DNA from: Bacteroidales bacterium
Lineage (GTDB): Bacteria; Bacteroidota; Bacteroidia; Bacteroidales; UBA932
Length of the DNA stretch: 64,000 nucleotides
Reading direction: 5' to 3'
Assembly: GCA_017546125.1 (NCBI GenBank)
Contig: JAFYXO010000001.1
Location: 41,348-105,347 of the forward strand
Shown here one piece after another: positions 8,509 to 16,148 of the stretch. The notes below the pieces were generated by a model. That model was not told the origin of the DNA and ran no database searches. It was given only the letters and a program-made list of their open reading frames with translations. Each line of letters begins with the position of its first letter. The stretch's first letter is position 1. The position numbers and the translations under genes were made by a program.

Positions 8509-8583
8509 TCGGGATACTCCGACTCGAACGGAGGACCCCCTGCTCCCAAAGCAGGTGCGCTAGCCAACTGCGCCACATCCCGA
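8509..8583 (-). tRNA. tRNA-Pro (anticodon TGG)
   Basis: The 75-nt cloverleaf has a 7-bp acceptor (TCGGGAT with ATCCCGA). The anticodon stem CCTGC/GCAGG encloses loop TTTGGGA, giving anticodon TGG. The T-arm carries GTTCGAG. CCA is not encoded. The gene is divergent from tRNA-Ser, and its TATCTTTG -7 element (8593-8600) sits 9 nt upstream. Confidence 0.95.
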
Positions 8584-8592
8584 AAGCGGATG

Positions 8593-8600
8593 CAAAGATA
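8593..8600 (-). promoter_or_regulatory. -7 element of tRNA-Pro
   Basis: TATCTTTG on the minus strand fits TAnnTTTG and lies 9 nt before the mature 5' end, so only a very short precursor leader is made. The same octamer precedes tRNA-Gln at 28580. Confidence 0.7.
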
Positions 8601-8628
8601 GATATTTTTTTTTAAATGCAAAATTATT

Positions 8629-8659
8629 TTTGCTCCTATTGAAAAAATTCCTACATTTG
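8629..8659 (+). promoter_or_regulatory. Promoter of tRNA-Ser (-33 and -7)
   Basis: TTTG at 8629-8632 and TACATTTG at 8652-8659 are separated by 19 nt, the textbook Bacteroidetes spacing. The tRNA 5' end follows 29 nt later. This is one of the best full promoters in the window. Confidence 0.75.
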
Positions 8660-8688
8660 CATTCCCAAACGAAAGGATTGGTGAGATT

Positions 8689-8775
8689 GGTGAGATGGGT
8701 GAGTGGCTTAAACCACCAGTTTGCTAAACTGACGTACGGGTAACCGTACCGGGGGTTCGAATCCCCCTCTCACCG
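8689..8775 (+). tRNA. tRNA-Ser (anticodon GCT)
   Basis: An 87-nt class-II tRNA. The acceptor is GGTGAGA with TCTCACC, the anticodon loop is TTGCTAA giving GCT, and a long variable arm (CGTACGG..CCGTACC) is typical of tRNA-Ser. The T-arm is GGGGGTTCGAATCCCCC. The first anticodon-stem pair is a C-A mismatch. An extra copy of the acceptor sequence, GGTGAGATT, sits immediately upstream at 8680-8688. Confidence 0.93.
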
Positions 8776-8781
8776 CAGAAA

Positions 8782-8832
8782 AGAGGTTGTAGTTCGCTAA
8801 TTATCAGCAACTCACAACCTCTTTCTCTTTTA
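8782..8832 (+). terminator. Terminator of tRNA-Ser
   Basis: Perfect 9-bp arms AGAGGTTGT and ACAACCTCT enclose a 23-nt loop and are followed by a T-rich run (TTCTCTTTT). It lies 6 nt after the tRNA. Confidence 0.8.
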
Positions 8833-8903
8833 TATCCACCCAAAAATCCTACCACTTTTTTACCTAATACAAAGAACATTCCTAAATCCGTATATATAAA
8901 AAG

Positions 8904-8930
8904 AAAGGGCACCTGCAGTGGTACCCTTTT
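8904..8930 (-). terminator. Terminator of the floA operon
   Basis: AAAGGGCACC and GGTACCCTTT form a stem with one mismatch. Read on the minus strand it lies just after the floA stop. It is nearly symmetrical and may also stop plus-strand read-through from tRNA-Ser. Confidence 0.75.
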
Positions 8931-8952
8931 TTGTGATCCTATGGTCGGTATC

Positions 8953-9906
8953 CTATTTCGCGATATTCTCTCTCATATCGGTGTCGGCCTGGATGTTTTT
9001 GATTTTGTAGTAGTCCATGATACCGAGATTGCCGCTACGGAATGCATCTGCCATTGCCAGAGGAATCTCTTTCTCTGCTTCGATAACTTTTGCGCGAGCC
9101 TCTTGTGCTTTGGCTTTCATCTCTTGCTCAAGAGCTACTGCCATTGCCCTTTTCTCCTCTGCTCTAGCTTGTGCGATGTTCTTATCTGCATTTGCCTGGT
9201 CGATTTGAAGCACTGCACCGATGTTCTTTCCGATGTCGATGTCTGCGATATCGATAGACAGAATCTCAAATGCTGTACCTGCGTCAAGACCTTTTTGAAG
9301 TACCACTTTGGAGATTGAGTCAGGGTTTTCTAGAACCTGTTTGTGAGATTCTGCTGAACCGATACTTGATACGATACCTTCACCTACACGTGCGAGAACG
9401 GTGTCTTCGCCGGCACCACCGACAAGCTGTTTGATGTTGGCGCGGACTGTCACACGAGCTTTAGCGATAAGCTGGATACCATCTTTCGCCACTGCGGTTA
9501 CAGGTGGGGTATTGATCACTTTTGGATTTACTGACATTTGTACTGCCTCAAATACATCACGGCCGGCCAAGTCAATAGCTGCCGCCATTTTGAAGTCGAG
9601 GGCGATATTTGCTTTGTCTGCAGAGATAAGTGCATTGATGACGTTTGGAACATTGCCTTTGGCCAAATAGTGAGCCTCAAGTGCGTTTGGATCGAGTTTG
9701 ATTCCAGCTTTGGTTCCTGTGATCATTGCCATAACGATGGTTCCTGGAGGAACTTTTCTCCAGCGCATAAGGATAAGCTGAAGCAGGGAGATTCTAACTC
9801 CCGAGATAAGTGCCTGAAACCATAGTGCTACAGGGAAAAACCATAGAAGAATAATGAGTGCTACCAGCGAGATAGCTGCCCAAATAATAATACCGGTTGG
9901 TTCCAT
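8953..9906 (-). CDS. floA: Flotillin-like protein FloA
   Basis: A bacterial flotillin (YqfA/FloA type, 317 aa) that scaffolds functional membrane microdomains. A hydrophobic hairpin covers roughly residues 5-40. The SPFH/band-7 region ([14 protein letters not shown], then [20 protein letters not shown]) follows, and then the Ala/Glu-rich coiled region ([19 protein letters not shown]). The C terminus [18 protein letters not shown] is strongly conserved in the family. It lies 18 nt downstream of nfeD, the standard partner, and ends the three-gene minus-strand operon. Confidence 0.96.
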   Translation of the reverse strand: MEPTGIIIWAAISLVALIILLWFFPVALWFQALISGVRISLLQLILMRWRKVPPGTIVMAMITGTKAGIKLDPNALEAHYLAKGNVPNVINALISADKANIALDFKMAAAIDLAGRDVFEAVQMSVNPKVINTPPVTAVAKDGIQLIAKARVTVRANIKQLVGGAGEDTVLARVGEGIVSSIGSAESHKQVLENPDSISKVVLQKGLDAGTAFEILSIDIADIDIGKNIGAVLQIDQANADKNIAQARAEEKRAMAVALEQEMKAKAQEARAKVIEAEKEIPLAMADAFRSGNLGIMDYYKIKNIQADTDMRENIAK

Positions 9907-9924
9907 TTCAGTTAATTTTATGTG

Positions 9925-10386
9925 TTATTGTTTCTTTACAAAAATCTTATGATCCTCGATTTTGGCTATTACCACGTCGGTTCCCGGATCTATAATTCCA
10001 TCTAAAGAGGTAACCTCAAGTGAGCAGCTTCCAAAATCGGCTTTACCCATAGGGGCAAGTCTGGTGGTGGTTTTTCCGGAATCACCTGCATTCAGACCCC
10101 TCTCTTCTGCTTTTGCATCCACGCTGCTCTCGATTTTGGTGTCCAATGAGAGTTTGCGCCATGTTTTAGCTCTGAGAAGGAGGATGGTGGCGATGACCAA
10201 TACCACGATATTGATGACAAAAATCACAATACTTGCTGTGACACTGATATTGGTGTATGCCAGATAGCAGCCGCCGACGATGGAACCCAATCCCAGAAGT
10301 CCGGTGAAGATGGTCCCGGGAATGATCAGCAATTCAGCCAATATCAATATGTTACCAAGCAGTAGTAGAAATATAATCAGTCCCAT
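9925..10386 (-). CDS. NfeD-family membrane protein
   Basis: A 153-aa short NfeD protein. Two or three hydrophobic helices cover residues 1-70, and a C-terminal OB-fold-like domain (GKADFGSCSLEVTSLDGIIDPGTDVVIAKIEDHKIFV) faces the cytoplasm. It lacks the serine-protease domain of long NfeDs. NfeD proteins work with flotillins, and floA follows directly. The gene starts 5 nt after the TPR/SPOR gene. Confidence 0.9.
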   Translation of the reverse strand: MGLIIFLLLLGNILILAELLIIPGTIFTGLLGLGSIVGGCYLAYTNISVTASIVIFVINIVVLVIATILLLRAKTWRKLSLDTKIESSVDAKAEERGLNAGDSGKTTTRLAPMGKADFGSCSLEVTSLDGIIDPGTDVVIAKIEDHKIFVKKQ

Positions 10387-10391
10387 ATATC

Positions 10392-12260
10392 TTATTTTTT
10401 AATTGGTTCTACAGATATCCCCTCTGCACCCAGGCCGAAAAGGAGAGTTTTCAGGTTGTCGGCCTCCTCTTTTTTAGAGAAAGGTCCCACCATATAGATG
10501 GTTTGTCCATCCTCGGCAGCCTTTGCCAAGTCTTTGTCACAAGCGCCTCTGATGGCGGTAAGGATACCTGTTGGGATTCCGTCTGGATACCCTTTCAACA
10601 ATACCTGATATGAGGTCTCACTCTGCTCGTCAGCTTTCTGTTTTTCAAGTATTCTGGCGTTTTTCACAGAGGTCGATTTGCCGTTATTATACGCTATGAT
10701 ATAGGCTTTTGGGAAGCCTCTCTTCCTCACTTGGTTCAAGTGCTTGAGTGCCTCTGCATGTGTCCTCCAAAGACCCACGGTGTAGAGGTATTTGCCGGAA
10801 GGCTGCTTGTACTCGAAGATAGGACTCATCCCTTTGAAAGACTTTTTGCCCGACTTGTTTGATACCACCATCAGCTGAATCTGGTAAACAAGTCCATTTG
10901 GTAGGGTATTGTCCTCGGCAAATTGGGCTTCGTCCAATATTTTGAATGAGTAGTCAAATTCCGGCTCCGGTACCTCGATATTCATGTCTGCCACATCGCG
11001 GTATGTGTGGTTTGCAAACTGGTAGGTGAGGGTTTCTCCCGCAGGTTGAGCCTGGATTTTCTCCTCTTCCGGGGCTTGGAACTGAGGGATAATCCCTTTT
11101 GCAAGGAATTCAAGCTCAGCGGCTTGTACTTTTGCAGATGCCTGGTCGAGGCGAGCTCTGATATCATTGGCCTTGGCCTCCAAATCGGTGATCTCCTCCT
11201 TGAGGAATTCGCGGTCATCTTCGTTTGTCACCCTCTCGTAAAGGAGTCTGCTCTCATCCTGCTTCGCAATATTGTTGTCGAGCTCCTTGCGGAGGATTCT
11301 CATTTGCGAGACAAGTTTGGCGTAGTCGCTCATCCCCTCTGGCTCGGGTTCCTTTTCATCTGCCTCTGCCTTTGGCGCAACTTGCTCTGATTTAGCCACA
11401 TCCAGCTTCGCAACGGATTGGATCTCCTTTATGTCGCTAAGCTCTTTTTTGATGGTGGTGGGGATATACTCAATTGCGTACAATGTTATCTCCTCTTTGT
11501 TTGCAGCGTCGCGGTTAGAGGCGAGAATCGAGTATTGCCCGTCGAAGCTGTTGAGGTAGAGGATGTCATCTGCGGTGGATGAGTAGGGGAATCCCAGATT
11601 CTCGGGTACACCCCAATCCTGTGCATCTTCATCCCAGCGGCTCACGTACAGGTCGTAACCACCCATTCCATAGTGGCCGTTGGATGCGAAGTAGAGCTCC
11701 TTTCCGTCGCTGCTCAGGAGCGGGAAGATCTCATCGCCCGAAGAGGTGATATTCTCACCCAGAATCTTGGGCTCCGCCCAAAGGGTATCTGAGATCTGGG
11801 AGATCTGGTAAATGTTCCAAGATCCGGAGTTGTCGGGAGCGGAGTAATAAACGGTATTTTGTCCCTCGGGGAAATATACAGCACTATAATATGGATGGGA
11901 ATTCACCGCTATCATCGGGTTAGGAATCGGCATCCATGTCTTGTCCTGCAGACTCGAAAAATGGAGGTAGAAGTTTTCGACCGGAACACTCTTCTTGGCT
12001 ATAACGTTAGGAGTTACAGCGTATTGGAGAAGACTGATGCCGTTTTCACACTGGATTATGTTCTCGTCGATCTTCAGTTTTGTCAAGGAGTCTGCAGTGG
12101 CAGACAGAAGTTTGTTGTATAGGGAAATGGCCTCCTCAAATCTGTATTGGCGATGGAGAGACGAGGCCTCTTTCATCTGGTCATTTTGTTGGGAATAGGC
12201 GCTATTTGTCAGTAGTATAAGTGTTAGGAAAAGTATTGCTCTGGATATACTTGTTCTCAT
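10392..12260 (-). CDS. Secreted TPR / PD40 beta-propeller / SPOR-like protein
   Basis: The ATG at 12260 gives 622 aa with a signal peptide (MRTSISRAILFLTLILLTNSAYSQ); the longer frame begins at a TTG and adds only two residues. Domains in order are a TPR-like helical repeat (about residues 25-80), WD40/PD40-type propeller strands (SSDGKELYFASNGHYGMGGYDLYVS, residues ~185-215), a charged coiled coil (~300-385), and two SPOR-like repeats (YTVGLWRTHAEALKHLNQVRKRGFPKAYIIAY and TIYMVGPFSKKEEADNLKTLL). SPOR-like folds often bind peptidoglycan. Related Bacteroidetes proteins are periplasmic or outer-membrane associated, some in gliding or type-IX secretion contexts. It is the first gene of an operon with nfeD-floA. 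The exact role is unknown. Confidence 0.8.
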   Translation of the reverse strand: MRTSISRAILFLTLILLTNSAYSQQNDQMKEASSLHRQYRFEEAISLYNKLLSATADSLTKLKIDENIIQCENGISLLQYAVTPNVIAKKSVPVENFYLHFSSLQDKTWMPIPNPMIAVNSHPYYSAVYFPEGQNTVYYSAPDNSGSWNIYQISQISDTLWAEPKILGENITSSGDEIFPLLSSDGKELYFASNGHYGMGGYDLYVSRWDEDAQDWGVPENLGFPYSSTADDILYLNSFDGQYSILASNRDAANKEEITLYAIEYIPTTIKKELSDIKEIQSVAKLDVAKSEQVAPKAEADEKEPEPEGMSDYAKLVSQMRILRKELDNNIAKQDESRLLYERVTNEDDREFLKEEITDLEAKANDIRARLDQASAKVQAAELEFLAKGIIPQFQAPEEEKIQAQPAGETLTYQFANHTYRDVADMNIEVPEPEFDYSFKILDEAQFAEDNTLPNGLVYQIQLMVVSNKSGKKSFKGMSPIFEYKQPSGKYLYTVGLWRTHAEALKHLNQVRKRGFPKAYIIAYNNGKSTSVKNARILEKQKADEQSETSYQVLLKGYPDGIPTGILTAIRGACDKDLAKAAEDGQTIYMVGPFSKKEEADNLKTLLFGLGAEGISVEPIKK

Positions 12261-12293
12261 ATTCAACCTCGTTCAATTCATAAAAATACTCAA

Positions 12294-12301
12294 CAAAAAT
12301 A
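12294..12301 (-). promoter_or_regulatory. -7 element of the TPR-nfeD-floA operon
   Basis: TATTTTTG on the minus strand, 33 nt before the ATG at 12260. It is divergent from the secDF promoter. Confidence 0.6.
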
Positions 12302-12331
12302 CTAAATACTTTATATATTAGAAAAAAATAG

Positions 12332-12339
12332 TACTTTTG
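12332..12339 (+). promoter_or_regulatory. -7 element of secDF
   Basis: TACTTTTG lies 42 nt before the secDF ATG. The following ACCC is the same context seen after the glyQS element. Confidence 0.65.
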
Positions 12340-12381
12340 TACCCTTATTTTGAAAACTAAATAATTTTAACATAATCAGAT

Positions 12382-15300
12382 ATGCAAAGTAAAGGCGTCA
12401 TTAAATTAATGGCAATTCTAATCGGGTTGGCCTGTCTGTACCAATTATCGTTTACAGCAGTGACCTACCTTCAGGAGAACAAGGCGGAGAAGTATGCAGA
12501 AAACGCAGTGCTTGCGGAGCAACAATCGCCTTCATTTTCAAAAGTATCCGAGCTTGACAAAGCTTTCTATTTGGACTCTTTGAGAAAAGAGAAGAACAGA
12601 TACTACATCGACAGTATCTCTACAGAGAAAGTTTACCTCGGTTTCACTTTTAAAGAAGTTAAAGAGAAAGAGATTAACCTAGGTCTTGACTTGAAAGGCG
12701 GTATGAACGTTATGCTTCAAGTGGAGTTGAGTGATCTTGTAGTAGCATTGTCAGACAATAATACTTCAGCTCAATTTACAGAGGCTCTTGCTTTGGCTAA
12801 GAAAAACCAAAGAGACTCACGTTCAGATTTTATCACCCTTTTCGCAGAAGCATGGGACATCGTAGCTCCAGGTGAGAGACTTTCTACCATTTTCGCTACT
12901 TACGAAATGCGTGAGAAAATCAAACCAGAGAGCACCAACGAAGAGGTTATCACCGTTATCCGTGAGGAGGCAGAGAGTGCAATTGCTAACTCTTTCAACG
13001 TTCTAAGAAACCGTATCGACCGTTTCGGCGTTGCTTCTCCAAACATTCAGAAACTTGGTAACAGTGGTCGTATCCTTGTAGAGCTTCCAGGTGTTAAAGA
13101 GCCTGAGCGTGTAAGAAAACTTCTTCAAGGTACCGCTTCTCTTGAGTTCTGGACAACCTATGAGGCTTCAGAAGTGTTCGGTTATATGCAAGAGGCTAAC
13201 AACCTTCTTAGAGAATATCTAAACAACGATGTTGTTGAGGTTAAAGAAGAGGCTGCTCCTGCTTCAGATGACCTTCTTGCTCAAGCTACCCAAGAGGATA
13301 GCCTTTCAATTGATGAGGCAAACTATGCTAAGAACAATCCTTTGTTCTATGCTCTTCAACCAAGCATCTACAATGGTCAAGTAATGCCTGGCCCAATGGT
13401 CGGTGTTGCTCACTACAAAGATACAGCAGCTATCAACAAATGGCTAAGCCTTCCTCAAATCAAATCTCTATTCCCAAGAGATCTTAAACTAATGTGGACT
13501 GTTAAGCCATCTGCACAATTCGAAAACGATTCATACTTCGAGCTTATCGCTATCAAAGCTAACACCCGTGACGGTAAAGCCCCTCTTGATGGTGGCGCAG
13601 TAGCTGACGCAAGAATGTCATACGCTAACACAGGTGGTACTCCAGAAGTAGATATGTCTATGAACGCTGAGGGTGCAAGAATTTGGGCTCGTTTGACTGC
13701 TGACAACATTGGCAAATGTATCGCTATCGCACTTGATGGTACCATCTATTCATATCCAAGAGTTCAGACTGAGATCTCTGGTGGCCGTTCACAAATCACC
13801 GGTAACTTCACTATCGAAGAGGCTGAAGACTTGGCAAACGTATTGAAATCAGGTAAACTTCCTGCTCCTGCATCTATCGTTCAAGAGCAAGTGGTAGGTC
13901 CATCACTTGGTAGCGAGTCTATCAAAGCTGGTATCCTTTCTATCTTGGTAGCATTCGTACTTGTATTGGTTTACATCGCAGTATTCTATAATGGTGCAGG
14001 TCTTGTAGCAAACGTAGCATTGCTTTGCAACGTAGTGTTCCTACTTGGTACTTTGGCTTCATTCGGTGCAGTTCTTACCCTTCCTGGTATGGCTGGTATC
14101 GTGTTGACCATGGGTATGGCTGTCGATGCTAACGTTATTATCTACGAGCGTATCAAAGAGGAGCTTCGTGCAGGTAAAGCACTTCGTCTTGCAGTTGCTG
14201 ACGGTTACAAAAACGCTTACTCAGCAATTATTGACGGTAACTTGACCACTATCATTACCGGTATCGTTCTTATGGCATTCGGTTCTGGTCCAGTTCAAGG
14301 TTTCGCCACTACTCTTGTTATAGGTATCATCACTTCATTGCTTACCTCTATCTTCATCACTCGTCTTATCATCGAGAAGAGACTTGACGAAAACAAGAAC
14401 ATCACATTTGATAACAAAGCTACCCGTGACTTCCTACAACATACCAAAGTTAACTTCTTGGGTCTACGCAAATGGTCTTACATCTTCTCTATCGTATGTG
14501 TAGTTATCTGCCTTGGTTCTATCTTCATCAAAGGTTTCTCTTATGGTGTTGACTTCACAGGTGGTAGAACATATGTAGTAAGATTCGATGCTCCAGTGTC
14601 AGCTGAAGATGTTAGAGAGGCTACAACTGCTGAATTTGGTGAGTCTGTTGAGGTTAAACAGTTCGGTGGTGAGAGCCAAATGAAGATCACTACCAAATAT
14701 ATGATCGAAGATAACTCATCAGAGACTGATGTATTGGTAGATACCAAACTTTACAACGCATTGAAGGGTTACTTTGCTACCCCTCTATCATTCGAAGATT
14801 TCACATCTACAGTTGAGAACCCTAACGGTATCATCAGCTCTGATAAAGTTGGTCCTACTATCGCTAACGATATCAAGAGAAATGCTGTTATCGCAGTAGT
14901 TCTTGCTCTTATCGCTATCTTCGTATATATCGCTGCACGATTCAGAAACTGGACTTACGGTCTTGGTGGTGTTGTAGCTTTGGCCCACGATGCTATCATC
15001 GCTATCGGTTTCTTCTCATTGTTCACAGGTGTTCTTCCTTTCACTTTGGACGTTGACCAGACATTTATCGCAGCTATCCTTACTATCATCGGTTACTCTA
15101 TCAACGATAACGTGGTTATCTTCGACCGTATCCGTGAGAACAACATGCTATATCCTAAACGTGACCTTGCTCAGAACGTGAATGAGGCTCTTAACAGCAC
15201 ACTTTCAAGAACCATCAACACTTCACTTTCTACATTGGTTACCCTTATCGCTATCGCATTGTTCGGTGGTGAAGTGATCAGAGGTTTTGCTGTGGCACTT

Positions 15301-15405
15301 ATCGTAGGTATCATCTTCGGTACTTATTCTTCAGTGTTCATCGGTACCCCTCTAATGTATGACTTGATACAAAGAAAAGCTAAAAAAGCTGCTTTGAAGA
15401 AATAG
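12382..15405 (+). CDS. secDF: Protein translocase subunit SecDF (fused)
   Basis: An inner-membrane RND-type motor that uses the proton gradient to pull exported proteins through SecYEG. It has 1007 aa and carries SecD and SecF in one chain, as is usual in Bacteroidetes. The SecD half (residues 1-~670) shows LGLDLKGGMNVMLQVEL near residue 98, RNRIDRFGV, and the membrane signature MAVDANVIIYERIKEEL. The SecF half (~695-1007) shows FSYGVDFTGGRTYVVRF and IGYSINDNVVIFDRIREN. Codon use is highly biased (Leu CTT, Lys AAA), as expected of a highly expressed gene. A strong terminator follows. Confidence 0.97.
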   Translation: MQSKGVIKLMAILIGLACLYQLSFTAVTYLQENKAEKYAENAVLAEQQSPSFSKVSELDKAFYLDSLRKEKNRYYIDSISTEKVYLGFTFKEVKEKEINLGLDLKGGMNVMLQVELSDLVVALSDNNTSAQFTEALALAKKNQRDSRSDFITLFAEAWDIVAPGERLSTIFATYEMREKIKPESTNEEVITVIREEAESAIANSFNVLRNRIDRFGVASPNIQKLGNSGRILVELPGVKEPERVRKLLQGTASLEFWTTYEASEVFGYMQEANNLLREYLNNDVVEVKEEAAPASDDLLAQATQEDSLSIDEANYAKNNPLFYALQPSIYNGQVMPGPMVGVAHYKDTAAINKWLSLPQIKSLFPRDLKLMWTVKPSAQFENDSYFELIAIKANTRDGKAPLDGGAVADARMSYANTGGTPEVDMSMNAEGARIWARLTADNIGKCIAIALDGTIYSYPRVQTEISGGRSQITGNFTIEEAEDLANVLKSGKLPAPASIVQEQVVGPSLGSESIKAGILSILVAFVLVLVYIAVFYNGAGLVANVALLCNVVFLLGTLASFGAVLTLPGMAGIVLTMGMAVDANVIIYERIKEELRAGKALRLAVADGYKNAYSAIIDGNLTTIITGIVLMAFGSGPVQGFATTLVIGIITSLLTSIFITRLIIEKRLDENKNITFDNKATRDFLQHTKVNFLGLRKWSYIFSIVCVVICLGSIFIKGFSYGVDFTGGRTYVVRFDAPVSAEDVREATTAEFGESVEVKQFGGESQMKITTKYMIEDNSSETDVLVDTKLYNALKGYFATPLSFEDFTSTVENPNGIISSDKVGPTIANDIKRNAVIAVVLALIAIFVYIAARFRNWTYGLGGVVALAHDAIIAIGFFSLFTGVLPFTLDVDQTFIAAILTIIGYSINDNVVIFDRIRENNMLYPKRDLAQNVNEALNSTLSRTINTSLSTLVTLIAIALFGGEVIRGFAVALIVGIIFGTYSSVFIGTPLMYDLIQRKAKKAALKK

Positions 15406-15430
15406 TCTGACAAAGACACATAATAAGCTA

Positions 15431-15463
15431 AAAGGCTGTCACATCGATGTGGCAGCCTTTTTT
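15431..15463 (+). terminator. Terminator after secDF
   Basis: AAAGGCTGTCAC and GTGGCAGCCTTT form the stem with one mismatch, followed by a T run. It lies 25 nt after the secDF stop. Confidence 0.9.
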
Positions 15464-15626
15464 GTGTGGTGACGTCAAAGGCGGAGTATACCATGTCCGC
15501 TGGTGCGGGGAGCTCGACCCAGAGGGCTCTCCTCCCGCTCGACTGTTGCCTGGTTGTGGGGCTTTCCGGGGGGCTTTTCATGCCTGAGTGTTCAGGTGGT
15601 CTCTATTCAGTTGTTTCCTGCAATTC

Positions 15627-15751
15627 ACCTTTCCGTGGAGGGGCCTGGTGTGATGTTCTGAGTAGGGTTGGTGGAAAGGTTAGGCAGAATCGGTGGGACC
15701 TTTCCGCTGATGTACCCCAGATGGTGCTGTTAGTGGGGTCTCTGGAAAGGT
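15627..15751. repeat. Hairpin doublet, 54-nt units, 71-nt period
   Basis: ACCTTTCC (15627-15634) pairs with GGAAAGGT (15673-15680). The same pair recurs at 15698-15705 and 15744-15751. Both units are exactly 54 nt with the arms 46 nt apart, yet their interiors differ. Conserved arms with variable loops suggest selection on a structure, as in REP elements. Confidence 0.7.
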
Positions 15752-15863
15752 GTTTTGCACGAAGGGCCTGTCGGGAGAGAGATGTTAGGTAGGAGAGAGA
15801 TATTTAGGTGGGCGGGCGTGGCAGTCAGGTCTGAACAGGCGCATGACTGTGTTCTGGCAGATT

Positions 15864-15946
15864 CCGTGCTCGATTTTGGTAAAAAATGAACGCGGGAGGT
15901 GAAAAAATCGGGTGCCGCGCACAGTTTTGGTAAAAAATGAACGCGG
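15864..15946. repeat. REP-like 32-nt hairpin doublet, 51-nt period (copy A)
   Basis: Two 32-nt units at 15864-15895 and 15915-15946 share TTTTGGTAAAAAATGAACGC plus GG at the right. Each folds with a CCG(C/T)G left end pairing to CGCGG and a TTTT/AAAA inner stem around a 4-nt loop. The starts are 51 nt apart. The same element occurs inverted at 63759-63841. Confidence 0.75.
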
Positions 15947-16030
15947 GAAGTCTTGTCGGGCCTGGTAGTTCGTTGGGGGAATCTAGCTGAGGTGTGTCAG
16001 CGGGAGTGTAGCTTGGGGTGTGAAAATAAT

Positions 16031-16067
16031 ATAGCTGCTACGGGGTTGGTGGGGTCGTAGCAGCTAT
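16031..16067 (-). terminator. Perfect inverted repeat after the DUF2723 gene, possible terminator
   Basis: Arms ATAGCTGCTACG and CGTAGCAGCTAT (12 bp) enclose a 13-nt loop, 82 nt beyond the stop of the minus-strand gene. The following bases on the minus strand are AT-rich (ATTATTTTC) but lack a clean T run. Confidence 0.5.
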
Positions 16068-16148
16068 TTATGTTTGTGCCTGCTGGCTGTGTTCCCGTTC
16101 TGGGGGAGCCAGTCCTGGCTGTGTGTCAGTTTGTAGCCTGGCGGGTGG

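Larger units (their letters stand above)
15464..16148. other. Gene-free repeat island between secDF and the DUF2723 gene
   Basis: About 685 bp without a credible gene, and visibly richer in G+C than its neighbours. It holds a hairpin doublet with a 71-nt period (15627-15751), a second doublet with a 51-nt period (15864-15946) and a perfect 12-bp inverted repeat (16031-16067). The first 160 bp hold no structure I can name. Open frames here show no motif and are taken as chance. Confidence 0.65.

Noticed and set aside
8941..9318. Cys-rich open frame on the plus strand opposite floA
   Set aside because: It is the antisense shadow of floA's biased codons and has no start signal.
15466..15792. 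Open frame of 108 codons on the plus strand behind secDF
   Set aside because: No family pattern, odd Cys/Arg/Gly content, and it runs through a hairpin doublet; taken as chance in G+C-rich DNA.
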